From Bacillus sp. DTU_2020_1000418_1_SI_GHA_SEK_038 (GTDB taxonomy: Bacteria; Bacillota; Bacilli; Bacillales; Cytobacillaceae): a stretch of 64,000 bases of DNA. Below are positions 1 through 7,575 of the stretch, one piece after another. The stretch is from contig NZ_CP135435.1 of assembly GCF_032341175.1 (NCBI RefSeq), positions 558,001 to 622,000 on the forward strand. The letters run 5' to 3'. The translations under genes were made by a program, and so were the position numbers. Each line of letters opens with the position of its first letter. The first letter of the stretch is position 1. Under the pieces are notes generated by a model. It searched no databases, was not told the DNA's origin, and saw only the letters and a program-made list of their open reading frames with translations.

Positions 1-1
1 A

Positions 2-1591
2 TGGGCTTTAGCTGCCATCGGAATTGCCCTTTCTATAGGTACAATAGTAGCCGCTGTCGGCTTCGGGATTGCTGGAGTGGTGTTTACATTTGCTTCAGGA
101 GAAAGGAGCTTTTGGGGGATGGTGGCAGGCGGCCTTGCCTCAGGAATTTCTTTCTTTGGCGGTTTAGGGGTGCTGCGATTATTAGGAGCATTTAGACTAA
201 TTCCAGCATCTGGATTACTCCGTTGGGTAACATTAGGTGGACTTGGAGGAGCGGGAGCGGTAGGTTTCACTATTCTCCATGGCGCCCTGCATTTCCTTTT
301 TACAGGAGACAGCAGTCTTTGGAAGCATGCATTTACGTTCGAAAGCCTGTTCTTCAACTTTACACTTGGAGCAGTTATGGGGCCGGTAGCGGCAAGAATT
401 TTCGGAAGCTTAGGGGTAAAACAAATTTTAAGCAAGCAGGGGAACTTGCTGGCAACGGTTATTGCCCGAATTGTGAAACGGCCAGTATCTCAGGTAGCCA
501 ATGTTCTAGGCCGCATTTGGGCAGCAGTAAAGGGTTCAACGATATACAGTGCCATAACAGCAGGGGTTTTTGCTGTACTTGACACCATTATTCAATGGAA
601 GGAAAACGGGAAAGTTGACTGGTCGCAAACAGGCAAACGAGCAGCCATTGTCTTTACCACAACCCTTGTCATTGGATTAGGCACCTTTGCTATCCCGAAG
701 TTATCTACAATGGGATGCGCGTGTGGAGATGAAATTGCTTCAAGCGTAACCAAGCAGGGAAAGAGTTCAGCAACTGTTAAACAGGACACCCCTGACCTGG
801 CCAATACAAAAACAGTTAATGAAACAACAGCAGAGGAAGTTAACGCATGGTGGAAAGACTCCATGGGCTACGATCAGCCTCCCTATAAGCCAGGGACGAA
901 GGTTAAAGAAATTGAGTTAACCGAATCAACAACCTTTGTCAGAGTCTACGATGGCGAAAACTCTACGATGTATGGCGGCTGGATGATGAGAGCAGAAGAC
1001 ATCCAAGGATTAACAGCAAAGGAGATCCAGGATAAATTCGCCTTGCCATATACTCCTAAATTCATTGCGGATGTTAATTTAGCTGAAGGAACAGTAATAA
1101 GAACCGGAATTGTCAATCCTCTATTCGGCCATAAAGGCGGAGGGACCCAATTTGATCTAAAGGGACAGCGAATTGGGGACTTTGGAAATGAGCGATCGAT
1201 AGAGACTGTTTTAAGTAATAAGGGTACGGGGAATGGATATAATTATTGGAATAAAACGACTGAATTTAAAAATGTGAAAGTATACCAAAGAGATGATATT
1301 ATAGACCCAAATATGAAAGACGCACGTGGAAGAACTAATCTTGAGAGAATGAAAAAGGGCTTGGCTCCACTTGGACCTGATGGAAAGTCTGTAAATCTTC
1401 ATCACACGACACAGAGAAATGAGAGTTCAATAGCTGAAGTTACACAGACGTTTCATCAGGAAAATAGTTCTATAATTCATATTAATCCCAACACTATACC
1501 TTCGGGAATAAATAGAACTGAATTTAATAAATGGAGAACTGAATACTGGAAAAACAGAGCCAAGGATTATGAATTAGAAAATGGGGGATGA
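2..1591 (+). CDS. Polymorphic toxin with C-terminal LHH nuclease domain (5' end outside window)
   Basis: The frame is open from the window edge, so the N-terminus (and the secretion/trafficking domain that would define the export route) is missing. The first 230 or so visible residues are Gly/Ala-rich hydrophobic helices, as in the central pre-toxin part of large Bacillus polymorphic toxins. Around residues 290-400 is a module with a WMMRAEDIQGLT-like stretch and GGGTQFDL, which I recall upstream of many toxin tips. The last 85 residues (GRTNLERMKKGLAP, then VNLHHTTQ near residue 465, ending in a WRTEYWKNRAKDY helix) match the LHH family of HNH/endonuclease VII-type nucleases. Expected role: DNA-cleaving toxin in interbacterial competition. 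The stop overlaps the ATG at 1588 of the following immunity gene. Nuclease tip confident; delivery system unknown. Confidence 0.82.
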   Translation, partial: WALAAIGIALSIGTIVAAVGFGIAGVVFTFASGERSFWGMVAGGLASGISFFGGLGVLRLLGAFRLIPASGLLRWVTLGGLGGAGAVGFTILHGALHFLFTGDSSLWKHAFTFESLFFNFTLGAVMGPVAARIFGSLGVKQILSKQGNLLATVIARIVKRPVSQVANVLGRIWAAVKGSTIYSAITAGVFAVLDTIIQWKENGKVDWSQTGKRAAIVFTTTLVIGLGTFAIPKLSTMGCACGDEIASSVTKQGKSSATVKQDTPDLANTKTVNETTAEEVNAWWKDSMGYDQPPYKPGTKVKEIELTESTTFVRVYDGENSTMYGGWMMRAEDIQGLTAKEIQDKFALPYTPKFIADVNLAEGTVIRTGIVNPLFGHKGGGTQFDLKGQRIGDFGNERSIETVLSNKGTGNGYNYWNKTTEFKNVKVYQRDDIIDPNMKDARGRTNLERMKKGLAPLGPDGKSVNLHHTTQRNESSIAEVTQTFHQENSSIIHINPNTIPSGINRTEFNKWRTEYWKNRAKDYELENGG

Positions 1592-1593
1592 AA

Positions 1594-2064
1594 ATGGGTG
1601 TTGAAACTTATCAAAAAGCAAAGCAAATAATATTGAATGAAGAGGAAATCTCTGACTTTGTTGGAGGTCGTACAATTGAATTAATAAATTTGGCTGAAGA
1701 AAAGTTAGGATTAAGGTTTACGGGCTTATATTTAGATTATTTAAAGACATTTGGTGCAGGTAATTTCGGGGCACAAGAGATTTACGGAATTATTAACAAT
1801 GATTTTGAGAACTCCTCCGTTCCAGACGCAATTTGGTATACCTTAACAGAACGAAAGGAAATTAATCTTCCTAGTAACCTTTTAGTTATTTATGATACTG
1901 GAAGTGATGAACTTTTTTGTTTAGATTTTAATCAAACTGATGATAATGGAGAACCGAAGGTAGTTTCTTTTGTGCCAGGCGTTGAGTTAAAAAGCCAAAC
2001 ATATGAAATAATTGCTAATGACTTTGGTGATTTTTTATTAGATTTAGTTAAACAAGAAATCTAG
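1594..2064 (+). CDS. SMI1/KNR4 (SUKH) family immunity protein
   Basis: A 156-residue acidic protein with the SUKH layout: an N-terminal helix, then LAEEKLGLRFTGLYLDYLKTFGAGNFG (positions about 28-54), then IYGI, a strand with LLVIYDTGSDELFCLDF near the middle, and a C-terminal DFGDFLLDL helix. SUKH proteins neutralise nuclease toxins, and pairing with an LHH toxin immediately upstream is a known arrangement. An ATG at 1588 overlaps the toxin stop. The ATG at 1594 is preferred because the GGGGG at 1583-1587 is then six bases away rather than touching the start. Likely co-translated with the toxin. Confidence 0.85.
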   Translation: MGVETYQKAKQIILNEEEISDFVGGRTIELINLAEEKLGLRFTGLYLDYLKTFGAGNFGAQEIYGIINNDFENSSVPDAIWYTLTERKEINLPSNLLVIYDTGSDELFCLDFNQTDDNGEPKVVSFVPGVELKSQTYEIIANDFGDFLLDLVKQEI

Positions 2065-2193
2065 AAAAGCAGGAAAACCTATATATTCAGGATTTAAATT
2101 GAATGGATATTTCGGAAAAATACTCATGAGAAAATTCCAGATATTCTTATAAGCAAATCTCCAGGCGCTGTGGTTGAAATTCCTAAAATATAA
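2060..2193 (+). pseudogene. Frameshifted remnant, possibly an old toxin tip
   Basis: Just after the immunity gene, two coding-looking fragments lie in different frames. One in frame 2 (from about 2060) reads RKAGKPIYSGFKLNGYFG. It continues in frame 1 from about 2119 as NTHEKIPDILISKSPGAVVEIP and stops at 2191-2193. A single frameshift near 2115-2118 would join them. Polymorphic toxin loci commonly keep such displaced C-terminal cassettes downstream, so that is the suggested origin. I do not recognise the family. Confidence 0.35.
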
Positions 2194-2220
2194 GGTAACT
2201 AAACCTTGTTTGGCTGTCTG

Positions 2221-2325
2221 CCTTTCAAGGTTTCTTTATTAGGTAACAATCATGCAATTGGGGAAGCGGCTTACAAATTAGAAACAGCGATAAAAAGAAA
2301 GAAATATGCAGAGGAGGAAATTTAG
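2221..2325 (+). pseudogene. C-terminal coding remnant upstream of orphan immunity gene
   Basis: A frame without a start of its own reads GNNHAIGEAAYKLETAIKRK and ends KKYAEEEI before a TAG at 2323-2325. It overlaps the GTG start of the next gene by one base (TAGTG), the junction expected for a toxin-immunity pair. A purine-rich GAGGAGGAA inside this tail (2311-2319) serves as the ribosome site of the next gene. It looks like the surviving last 30 or so codons of a second toxin tip. Identity unknown. Confidence 0.4.
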
Positions 2326-2669
2326 TGGATTCAGTGACTTTTGCAGGCAATGAGCTGACCATTGGTAAATACATTTTACAATTTGATAAAAGTATTCAAG
2401 AAATAAAAGTTGTAAATAATGTCGTTATCGTTCTCTTAAACATTCCAATGGATGATCATACTTTAGACAATGTGTATGGTGTAAGTTTCAATGGAAAAAT
2501 ACTTTGGAGAATTCAGGAACCTGATAAAGAATTAATAGGGAGTTTAAGATACCCTTATGTAGGCATCAGTCATAATGAAAATAAAGTAGGGGTAATAGAT
2601 TTTTATGGCCGAAGATTTTTTATAGATGAAATGAATGGAAAGATAATGGGTAAAAACTTTGTTAAATAA
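2325..2669 (+). CDS. Orphan immunity-like protein
   Basis: A 114-residue protein starting at GTG with a strong GAGGAGGAA site 6 bases upstream. It is beta-rich and soluble, with VYGVSFNGKILWRIQEP near residue 48 and FYGRRFFIDEMNGKIMG at the end; no signal peptide or membrane segment. I do not recognise a named family. Its position after a truncated toxin-like tail and beside an LHH/SUKH pair suggests it is an immunity protein whose toxin was lost or displaced. It also resembles small proteins that report an enzyme-like beta sheet, so function stays open. Confidence 0.6.
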   Translation: MDSVTFAGNELTIGKYILQFDKSIQEIKVVNNVVIVLLNIPMDDHTLDNVYGVSFNGKILWRIQEPDKELIGSLRYPYVGISHNENKVGVIDFYGRRFFIDEMNGKIMGKNFVK

Positions 2670-2722
2670 TTTGCAACAAAGTTAATCATTATGAATTGTT
2701 CTATTTTTTTATTAGCACACAA

Positions 2723-3149
2723 GGTATTAAAGAGCGGTTAGTTCATTTACCGTCTAGGGTAGAATGAGCTCTTAAGGTAAAAGAACGGTCAATTCATTTA
2801 CCGTTAAAGCTCAAAATGGGCTCCAAAGGTAAAAGAGGGGTCAGTTCATTTACCGTTAAAGCTTAAAATGGGCTCCAAAGGTAAAAGAGGGATCAGTTCA
2901 TTTACCATTAAAGGTCAAAATGAGCTCTTAAGGTCAAAGAGGGGTCAGTTCATTTACCGTTAAAGCTCAAAATGAGCTCCTGCGGTCAAAGAGCGGTCAA
3001 TTCATTTACCGTAAATGCCAAATTTGGCTCCTACGGTAAAAGAGAATTCAGTTCATTTACCGTCAAAGTTCAAAATGGGCTCTAAAAGGTAAAAGAGCGG
3101 TCTATTTATTTACCGCCCAAGTCCTAAAATGGCTTCCAAGGGTAAAACC
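2723..3149. repeat. Intergenic array, about 52-bp period, eight units (family A)
   Basis: The motif TTCATTTACC begins at 2742, 2793, 2845, 2897, 2949, 3001, 3052 and (as TTTATTTACC) 3105, so the spacing is 51, 52, 52, 52, 52, 51 and 53. A typical unit reads GGTAAA, a 15-base core (AGAGCGGTCAGTTCA), TTTACC, then AGCTC-AAAAT-GAGCT. Each unit therefore holds two dyads: GGTAAA/TTTACC and AGCTC/GAGCT. The stretch has no open frame with coding character. It sits between the immunity gene and a terminator at 3183. Confidence 0.92.
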
Positions 3150-3182
3150 AGTCCTGTTAATTGGAGATCCACTAAATTTTTA

Positions 3183-3213
3183 CCGGTAGGACGCACCTGC
3201 CGGTTTTTTTATT
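3183..3213 (+). terminator. Rho-independent terminator
   Basis: CCGGTAGG (3183-3190) and CCTGCCGG (3196-3203) form an 8-bp stem with one G-T pair, followed by a run of Ts. It ends the transcript leaving the toxin/immunity region after the repeat array. Confidence 0.8.
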
Positions 3214-3362
3214 TTTTCCAAGAAACCTAGTTAAGATAAGTCTTTAGTCACGATGTCGATGTAAAAAAGAGGAATTAATACTCAGAAACTAAACAATTGT
3301 CCAAACGTAAGTTTAACTGAATATAACCAAAATATTTTTACATAAATTTGGGGGAACAAGAA

Positions 3363-5078
3363 ATGAGTGCGAAAAGAAATTTCTTTACGTTTTTATTATG
3401 TTTGTTGAGCTGCGTTTTTATCCTTTCAGCTTGCAGTAATGCTAGTCCAAGTGATTCAGAGACAAAAGCTTCTAAAAAACAGGAACAAAAGCAAGAAAAT
3501 AAATATGAAAAACTGGCAGAGGAGAAAAATAAAGAATTTGAACTTGAACCGATAAAATTGACTTCGTACAGTGAAGAGATCGGTGCAACTTTTAAGAAGC
3601 CTGAATATAAAAAGTTTGCAGTAAATGGAAAAATTATGGTCGAAGGAGAGATCGAAAAGCACTCCCTATTGAAATTTCATTACGCTTGGATCAAGGTCCA
3701 TTCTGATGAAGAAGGACCAGCAGGGAATAAGCATGAATACTACACACCAATTAAGGACGGCAAATTTAAGCAGGAAATTCATTTCTTCAATGGAGAGGGC
3801 GAATACCGAATAACTGTCCAGCTTCCTAGTACAGATCGTGAAAATTATTATTATGATACGGCCAAATTCGAAGTTTATAATGTAAATCCTGGAATTCAAC
3901 GGGATATTACGTACACTCCTTTTGGTCAGGATGCTGAGCTTGCCCTAAATTTGGATTCTAGCTTTGTAGAAGAGGATGGAATCTTTCAGTTAAAAGGCAA
4001 GGCCGGCAGTTTGAGAGACGAGGATACAATCATGCTCAGGCTCAATAAGGACTCTGAAACATGGAAGCATGTGATTCCAGTTAAAAATGGGGGATTTTCC
4101 TATGATATTCCTTTGTTTTATGGTGAAGGGGTACATAAGCTTGAAGTGTTAGTTCCTGATAAGGAGCGGGATAATTATTACCAAACGGCTACAACGGTTT
4201 TAATAGATAACAAATCTAATCGGACGATGAAGCCGATCGAGTATTCTAAAACTTATATGGAGCGTGGAGTTACATTAGAGTATCCTCTATTTGGCGGGGA
4301 AGAGTCGGAAGGGACTTTTAACATTAAAGGTTCAATTGATCCAAAAGCAGAGTTTGCGCCGGAAACAACACATATTTACATTACATCGAAAAAAGGCGAG
4401 GATGAAGCTTTAGATGTTATCCCTGTTAAGGATTTTCAATTTGATGACTCTTTTTATTTGCGATTTGGTCCGGGTACGTATGAAGTGACAGTTAGTGTAC
4501 CTGAAATAAAAGAAAAGAACAGTGATTACTTCCGATACTTCGGTTTTGCGCAGTTCGAAGTAGAATCAAAAGCCCTTAATGATGAGCGGGATCTTCTCCC
4601 TTCCCGTGGCGTTCAATCAGATGCCCCTCAAATCGAAGAACTGGCAAAGGAGCTTACTAACGGTAAAAGCACAGACCGGGAAAAATCAAAAGCCATCTAC
4701 GATTATGTGGCCCAAAATATTAGCTACGATGTTGGGAAATACAAGAATGATGAATTCGAATGGGATGACAGTGCCTTGAAAACGTTGGAGCTGAAAACAG
4801 GGGTTTGCCAAGATTATGCTTACTTAGCAATTGCGCTGCTTAGAGCAAGTAATATTGAAGCTAGGTTTATAGAAGGAATGGCGCGCGGCGGATTTTGGCC
4901 TGCAAGGCATGCATGGGTTGAAGCGAATATTGATGGCAGCTGGGTGACGATGGACCCGACATGGGGTGCAGGTTATTTAAAAGATAATCAATTTGTTGCT
5001 AAATTTACTGAAACTTATTTTGATCCGAATATGGAAGAATTCAAAAAGACACATACACGGACAGGTGTTTCTTATTAA
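3363..5078 (+). CDS. Lipoprotein with three beta-sandwich repeats and transglutaminase-like domain
   Basis: The protein is about 571 residues. The ATG at 3363 is chosen because GGGGGAAC lies 7 bases upstream; a TTG at 3348 has no ribosome site. It begins with a lipoprotein signal peptide whose lipobox is LSAC, so it should be anchored on the outer face of the membrane. Three similar segments of about 100 residues follow, each with an internal G(E/P)GxYxxTV or GEGVHKLEV strand and a (D/E)NYY motif. They look like tandem Ig-like or beta-sandwich modules. The C-terminal 130 residues are a transglutaminase/protease-like core with Cys in GVCQDYA (about 481), His in RHAWVEA (about 515) and Asp in MDPTWG (about 530). 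That completes a papain-like triad. Likely acts on wall or surface proteins; substrate unknown. Confidence 0.82.
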   Translation: MSAKRNFFTFLLCLLSCVFILSACSNASPSDSETKASKKQEQKQENKYEKLAEEKNKEFELEPIKLTSYSEEIGATFKKPEYKKFAVNGKIMVEGEIEKHSLLKFHYAWIKVHSDEEGPAGNKHEYYTPIKDGKFKQEIHFFNGEGEYRITVQLPSTDRENYYYDTAKFEVYNVNPGIQRDITYTPFGQDAELALNLDSSFVEEDGIFQLKGKAGSLRDEDTIMLRLNKDSETWKHVIPVKNGGFSYDIPLFYGEGVHKLEVLVPDKERDNYYQTATTVLIDNKSNRTMKPIEYSKTYMERGVTLEYPLFGGEESEGTFNIKGSIDPKAEFAPETTHIYITSKKGEDEALDVIPVKDFQFDDSFYLRFGPGTYEVTVSVPEIKEKNSDYFRYFGFAQFEVESKALNDERDLLPSRGVQSDAPQIEELAKELTNGKSTDREKSKAIYDYVAQNISYDVGKYKNDEFEWDDSALKTLELKTGVCQDYAYLAIALLRASNIEARFIEGMARGGFWPARHAWVEANIDGSWVTMDPTWGAGYLKDNQFVAKFTETYFDPNMEEFKKTHTRTGVSY

Positions 5079-5087
5079 TAAAATAGT

Positions 5088-5127
5088 GGAATCTCTGAAT
5101 CTTCCTTTTTCAGAGATTCCATTTTTA
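5088..5127 (+). terminator. Rho-independent terminator
   Basis: GGAATCTCTGAA (5088-5099) and TTCAGAGATTCC (5109-5120) form a perfect 12-bp stem followed by a T run. It closes the monocistronic lipoprotein gene, ten bases after its stop. Confidence 0.93.
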
Positions 5128-5281
5128 CTGTTCTTAATCACCCTTTATTTCCCATAAGAAAAGAACTCCAGTATTTTAGAAAAGGTATTATACTAAATAT
5201 ATAGAAATAGAAGTTGTATCACTCTTTAATCAAGCTTGCGTTCATTCTTCAAATAAAAGATTAGCAGAAAATTACAGGATT

Positions 5282-5310
5282 TTGACAAAATCTATCGAAT
5301 TAATTACATG
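5282..5310 (+). promoter_or_regulatory. Weak candidate promoter for the MoxR operon
   Basis: A consensus TTGACA (5282-5287) is followed after 17 bases by TACATG, a poor -10. Nothing else recognisable lies between the terminator at 5127 and the gene start at 5404, so the operon promoter should be in this stretch. Confidence 0.3.
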
Positions 5311-5403
5311 GTAAAGGAATGGCAATTTTAAGCGGAAATATAAGCTTGTAGCTTTGTTTTTTCTCGAATAAATATTGAAATGACGCACAACAGGAGGAAA
5401 TAT

Positions 5404-6360
5404 ATGACTAGTGAACACATGCATCCTATGATAGAGAAAATTTTAGCAAATATTGAGAAGGTTATGATTGGAAAACGACGTGTCGCTGAATTAAGCTTAA
5501 TTGCTTTGTTGGCGGAAGGGCATGTTTTATTAGAGGATGTACCTGGTGTAGGAAAGACGATGATGGTTCGTTCCCTTGCAAAATCGATCGGAGCGAATTT
5601 CAGAAGGATTCAATTCACACCTGATTTATTGCCTTCAGATGTGACAGGGGTTTCTATTTATAATCCAAAGGAAATGGAGTTTCAATTTAGACCAGGTCCG
5701 ATCATGGGGAATATTATTTTGGCGGATGAAATCAATCGTACTTCACCGAAAACGCAGTCTGCTTTATTAGAGGGAATGGAAGAAAGCAGTGTGACGATTG
5801 ACGGAGTGACACATATACTCGAAAAGCCGTTTTTCGTTATGGCGACTCAAAATCCGATTGAATACGAAGGAACCTATGCTCTTCCGGAAGCTCAATTAGA
5901 TCGATTTTTATTAAAAATGAAAATGGGCTATCCGGATATAATGGAAGAAATGGAAGTGTTAAATCGCGCACAAAAGGCTAGACCCATTGATGAGCTGGAG
6001 CCGGTTATTGATTTAATGGAATTAAGAGATTTACAGGAAAAAATAAAGCAAGTTCATGTGGATGACACGATCAAACGCTATATCGTTGACCTGGCAAACC
6101 GGACGAGAACTCATTCAAGTGTTTATTTAGGTGTTAGTCCAAGGGGCTCTATTGCTTTAATGAAGGCTGCGCAAGCCTATGCCTTTATGTATGGAAGGGA
6201 TTATGTTCTTCCAGATGATGTTCAATATTTAACGGAAGCTGTCTTTGCCCATCGGATTATTTTGAAATCAGAAGCGAAGTTCGAAGGCATTACTGCAGAA
6301 GAAGTAGTTGAACGTGTAATGGCAAGGACGCCAGTTCCAGTACAAAGGCTAGTGAAGTAA
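5404..6360 (+). CDS. yeaC: MoxR-family AAA+ ATPase
   Basis: A 318-residue AAA+ protein. The ATG at 5404 has AGGAGG 6 bases upstream; an upstream in-frame ATG at 5380 has no such site. Walker A is LEDVPGVGKTMM (about residues 42-53), Walker B is ILADEINRTSPK and sensor 1 is ATQNPIEYEGTY, followed by the LPEAQLDRF arginine-finger region. MoxR proteins are ATP-driven chaperones that work with partner proteins encoded beside them, here a DUF58 protein and a membrane transglutaminase, as in the B. subtilis yeaC-yeaD-yebA operon next to guaA. Its stop is immediately followed by the next ATG. Confidence 0.92.
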   Translation: MTSEHMHPMIEKILANIEKVMIGKRRVAELSLIALLAEGHVLLEDVPGVGKTMMVRSLAKSIGANFRRIQFTPDLLPSDVTGVSIYNPKEMEFQFRPGPIMGNIILADEINRTSPKTQSALLEGMEESSVTIDGVTHILEKPFFVMATQNPIEYEGTYALPEAQLDRFLLKMKMGYPDIMEEMEVLNRAQKARPIDELEPVIDLMELRDLQEKIKQVHVDDTIKRYIVDLANRTRTHSSVYLGVSPRGSIALMKAAQAYAFMYGRDYVLPDDVQYLTEAVFAHRIILKSEAKFEGITAEEVVERVMARTPVPVQRLVK

Positions 6361-7575
6361 ATGAAGCGCATATTAACGATTTTAAGAAAGGCATGGAAGC
6401 TCGCCGTTTTGTACATCTTAATCTTGGTCACATTCTCCTACGCCATGTTCCAGGGAGGGTTTGTCAGCTGGTTTTTATTTTATAGCTTTGTCCCTTTTGC
6501 GATCTATGCGCTTCTTCTTTCCTTTTATCGTCTCAATCATATACACGTATCCCGTGTATTCCTAAAGAATGAATATAATGCGGGTGAATCAATTAAGGTA
6601 GAGATTACAATGAAAAGGAAAATGTCATTCCCCTTATTTTATATCGTAATAGAGGACGAACTCAGCGATCAGCTTCGTTATTCGCAAGAAAGGAATCGTG
6701 CAAAATCCTTCTTTTTTCCCTGGTTTAAAAAGGAGATCCATTGGGATTATCAAATCAATGATCTGCCAAGAGGAGATCATCATTTTCAGTCAATAAGGGT
6801 GAAGACGGGTGACCCCCTCGGTTTAATTGAAAAAGAAATACACATAGGAACAAATCAGAAAATCATGGTGTACCCGGCCTATGAAGAGATAATCTACAGA
6901 CCGCTTGAAAACCATTTTGATCAAGGAATGACAGCTTCAAAGGAACGTGTGCAAAGAGATACGTCCATGGCTATTGGAATAAGGGAGTATCAGCCTGGGG
7001 ACCGATTTTCATGGATTAATTGGAAGGCAACAGCTAAGCGAAATGATATTATGATAAAGGAATTTGAGCAGAAACAATCCCACGATGTGTTCATTCTTAT
7101 GGATTGTGCGCCTACCAGCCGTTTTGAAGCCATTGTTTCTTTTTCAGCCTCTATTATTAGAGCTATTCTCCAAAAAGGTGCACAGGTTGGTTTTCTTTCT
7201 TCTTCTTCAGAAAGAGTCGCGTTTCCTACAAGAGGCGGGGAAAGCCAGCAGCTGCAATTATTCTATCACCTGGCGAAGGTGAGAGATAATAGCCCTGTTC
7301 CAGTAGACCGAGTTCTTGAAGCTGAAGGATTTTTACTGCAGCAAAATAACCTCATGCTAATCACTGCACAATTGACTAGAAGCTTAATTGAAAAAGCAGG
7401 ACTATTAGTTTCGAAAAATGGCTCTGTGACGATATTTATCGTGAAAAATGAAATGGAATCCCTTTTACCGGATGAGCTTGCACTTAAGGGAGCTGCGAAT
7501 GCAAGAGGACTGCGGGTTGTATTAGTTCACAGTGGAAACTATAAGGCTGTTTTTTCGGAGGTGGCTCGAGCATGA
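6361..7575 (+). CDS. yeaD: DUF58 (von Willebrand A-like) membrane protein
   Basis: 404 residues. Two N-terminal membrane segments (about residues 12-55) precede a cytoplasmic or extracytoplasmic soluble part. The DUF58 signature REYQPGDRFSWINWKATAK is near residue 215, followed by a vWA-like strand VFILMDCAPTS with a partial metal-site motif. It starts one base after the MoxR stop and overlaps the next gene by four bases (ATGA), so the three are translated together. Known MoxR-DUF58 pairs work in protein-complex maturation; the client here is probably the downstream transglutaminase. Confidence 0.9.
   Translation: MKRILTILRKAWKLAVLYILILVTFSYAMFQGGFVSWFLFYSFVPFAIYALLLSFYRLNHIHVSRVFLKNEYNAGESIKVEITMKRKMSFPLFYIVIEDELSDQLRYSQERNRAKSFFFPWFKKEIHWDYQINDLPRGDHHFQSIRVKTGDPLGLIEKEIHIGTNQKIMVYPAYEEIIYRPLENHFDQGMTASKERVQRDTSMAIGIREYQPGDRFSWINWKATAKRNDIMIKEFEQKQSHDVFILMDCAPTSRFEAIVSFSASIIRAILQKGAQVGFLSSSSERVAFPTRGGESQQLQLFYHLAKVRDNSPVPVDRVLEAEGFLLQQNNLMLITAQLTRSLIEKAGLLVSKNGSVTIFIVKNEMESLLPDELALKGAANARGLRVVLVHSGNYKAVFSEVARA

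Noticed and set aside
1..195. Separate small gene at the window start
   Set aside because: It is in another frame of the toxin gene, which is open from base 2 with typical hydrophobic repeats.
5282..5310. Strong promoter
   Set aside because: Only the -35 fits; kept as a weak candidate.
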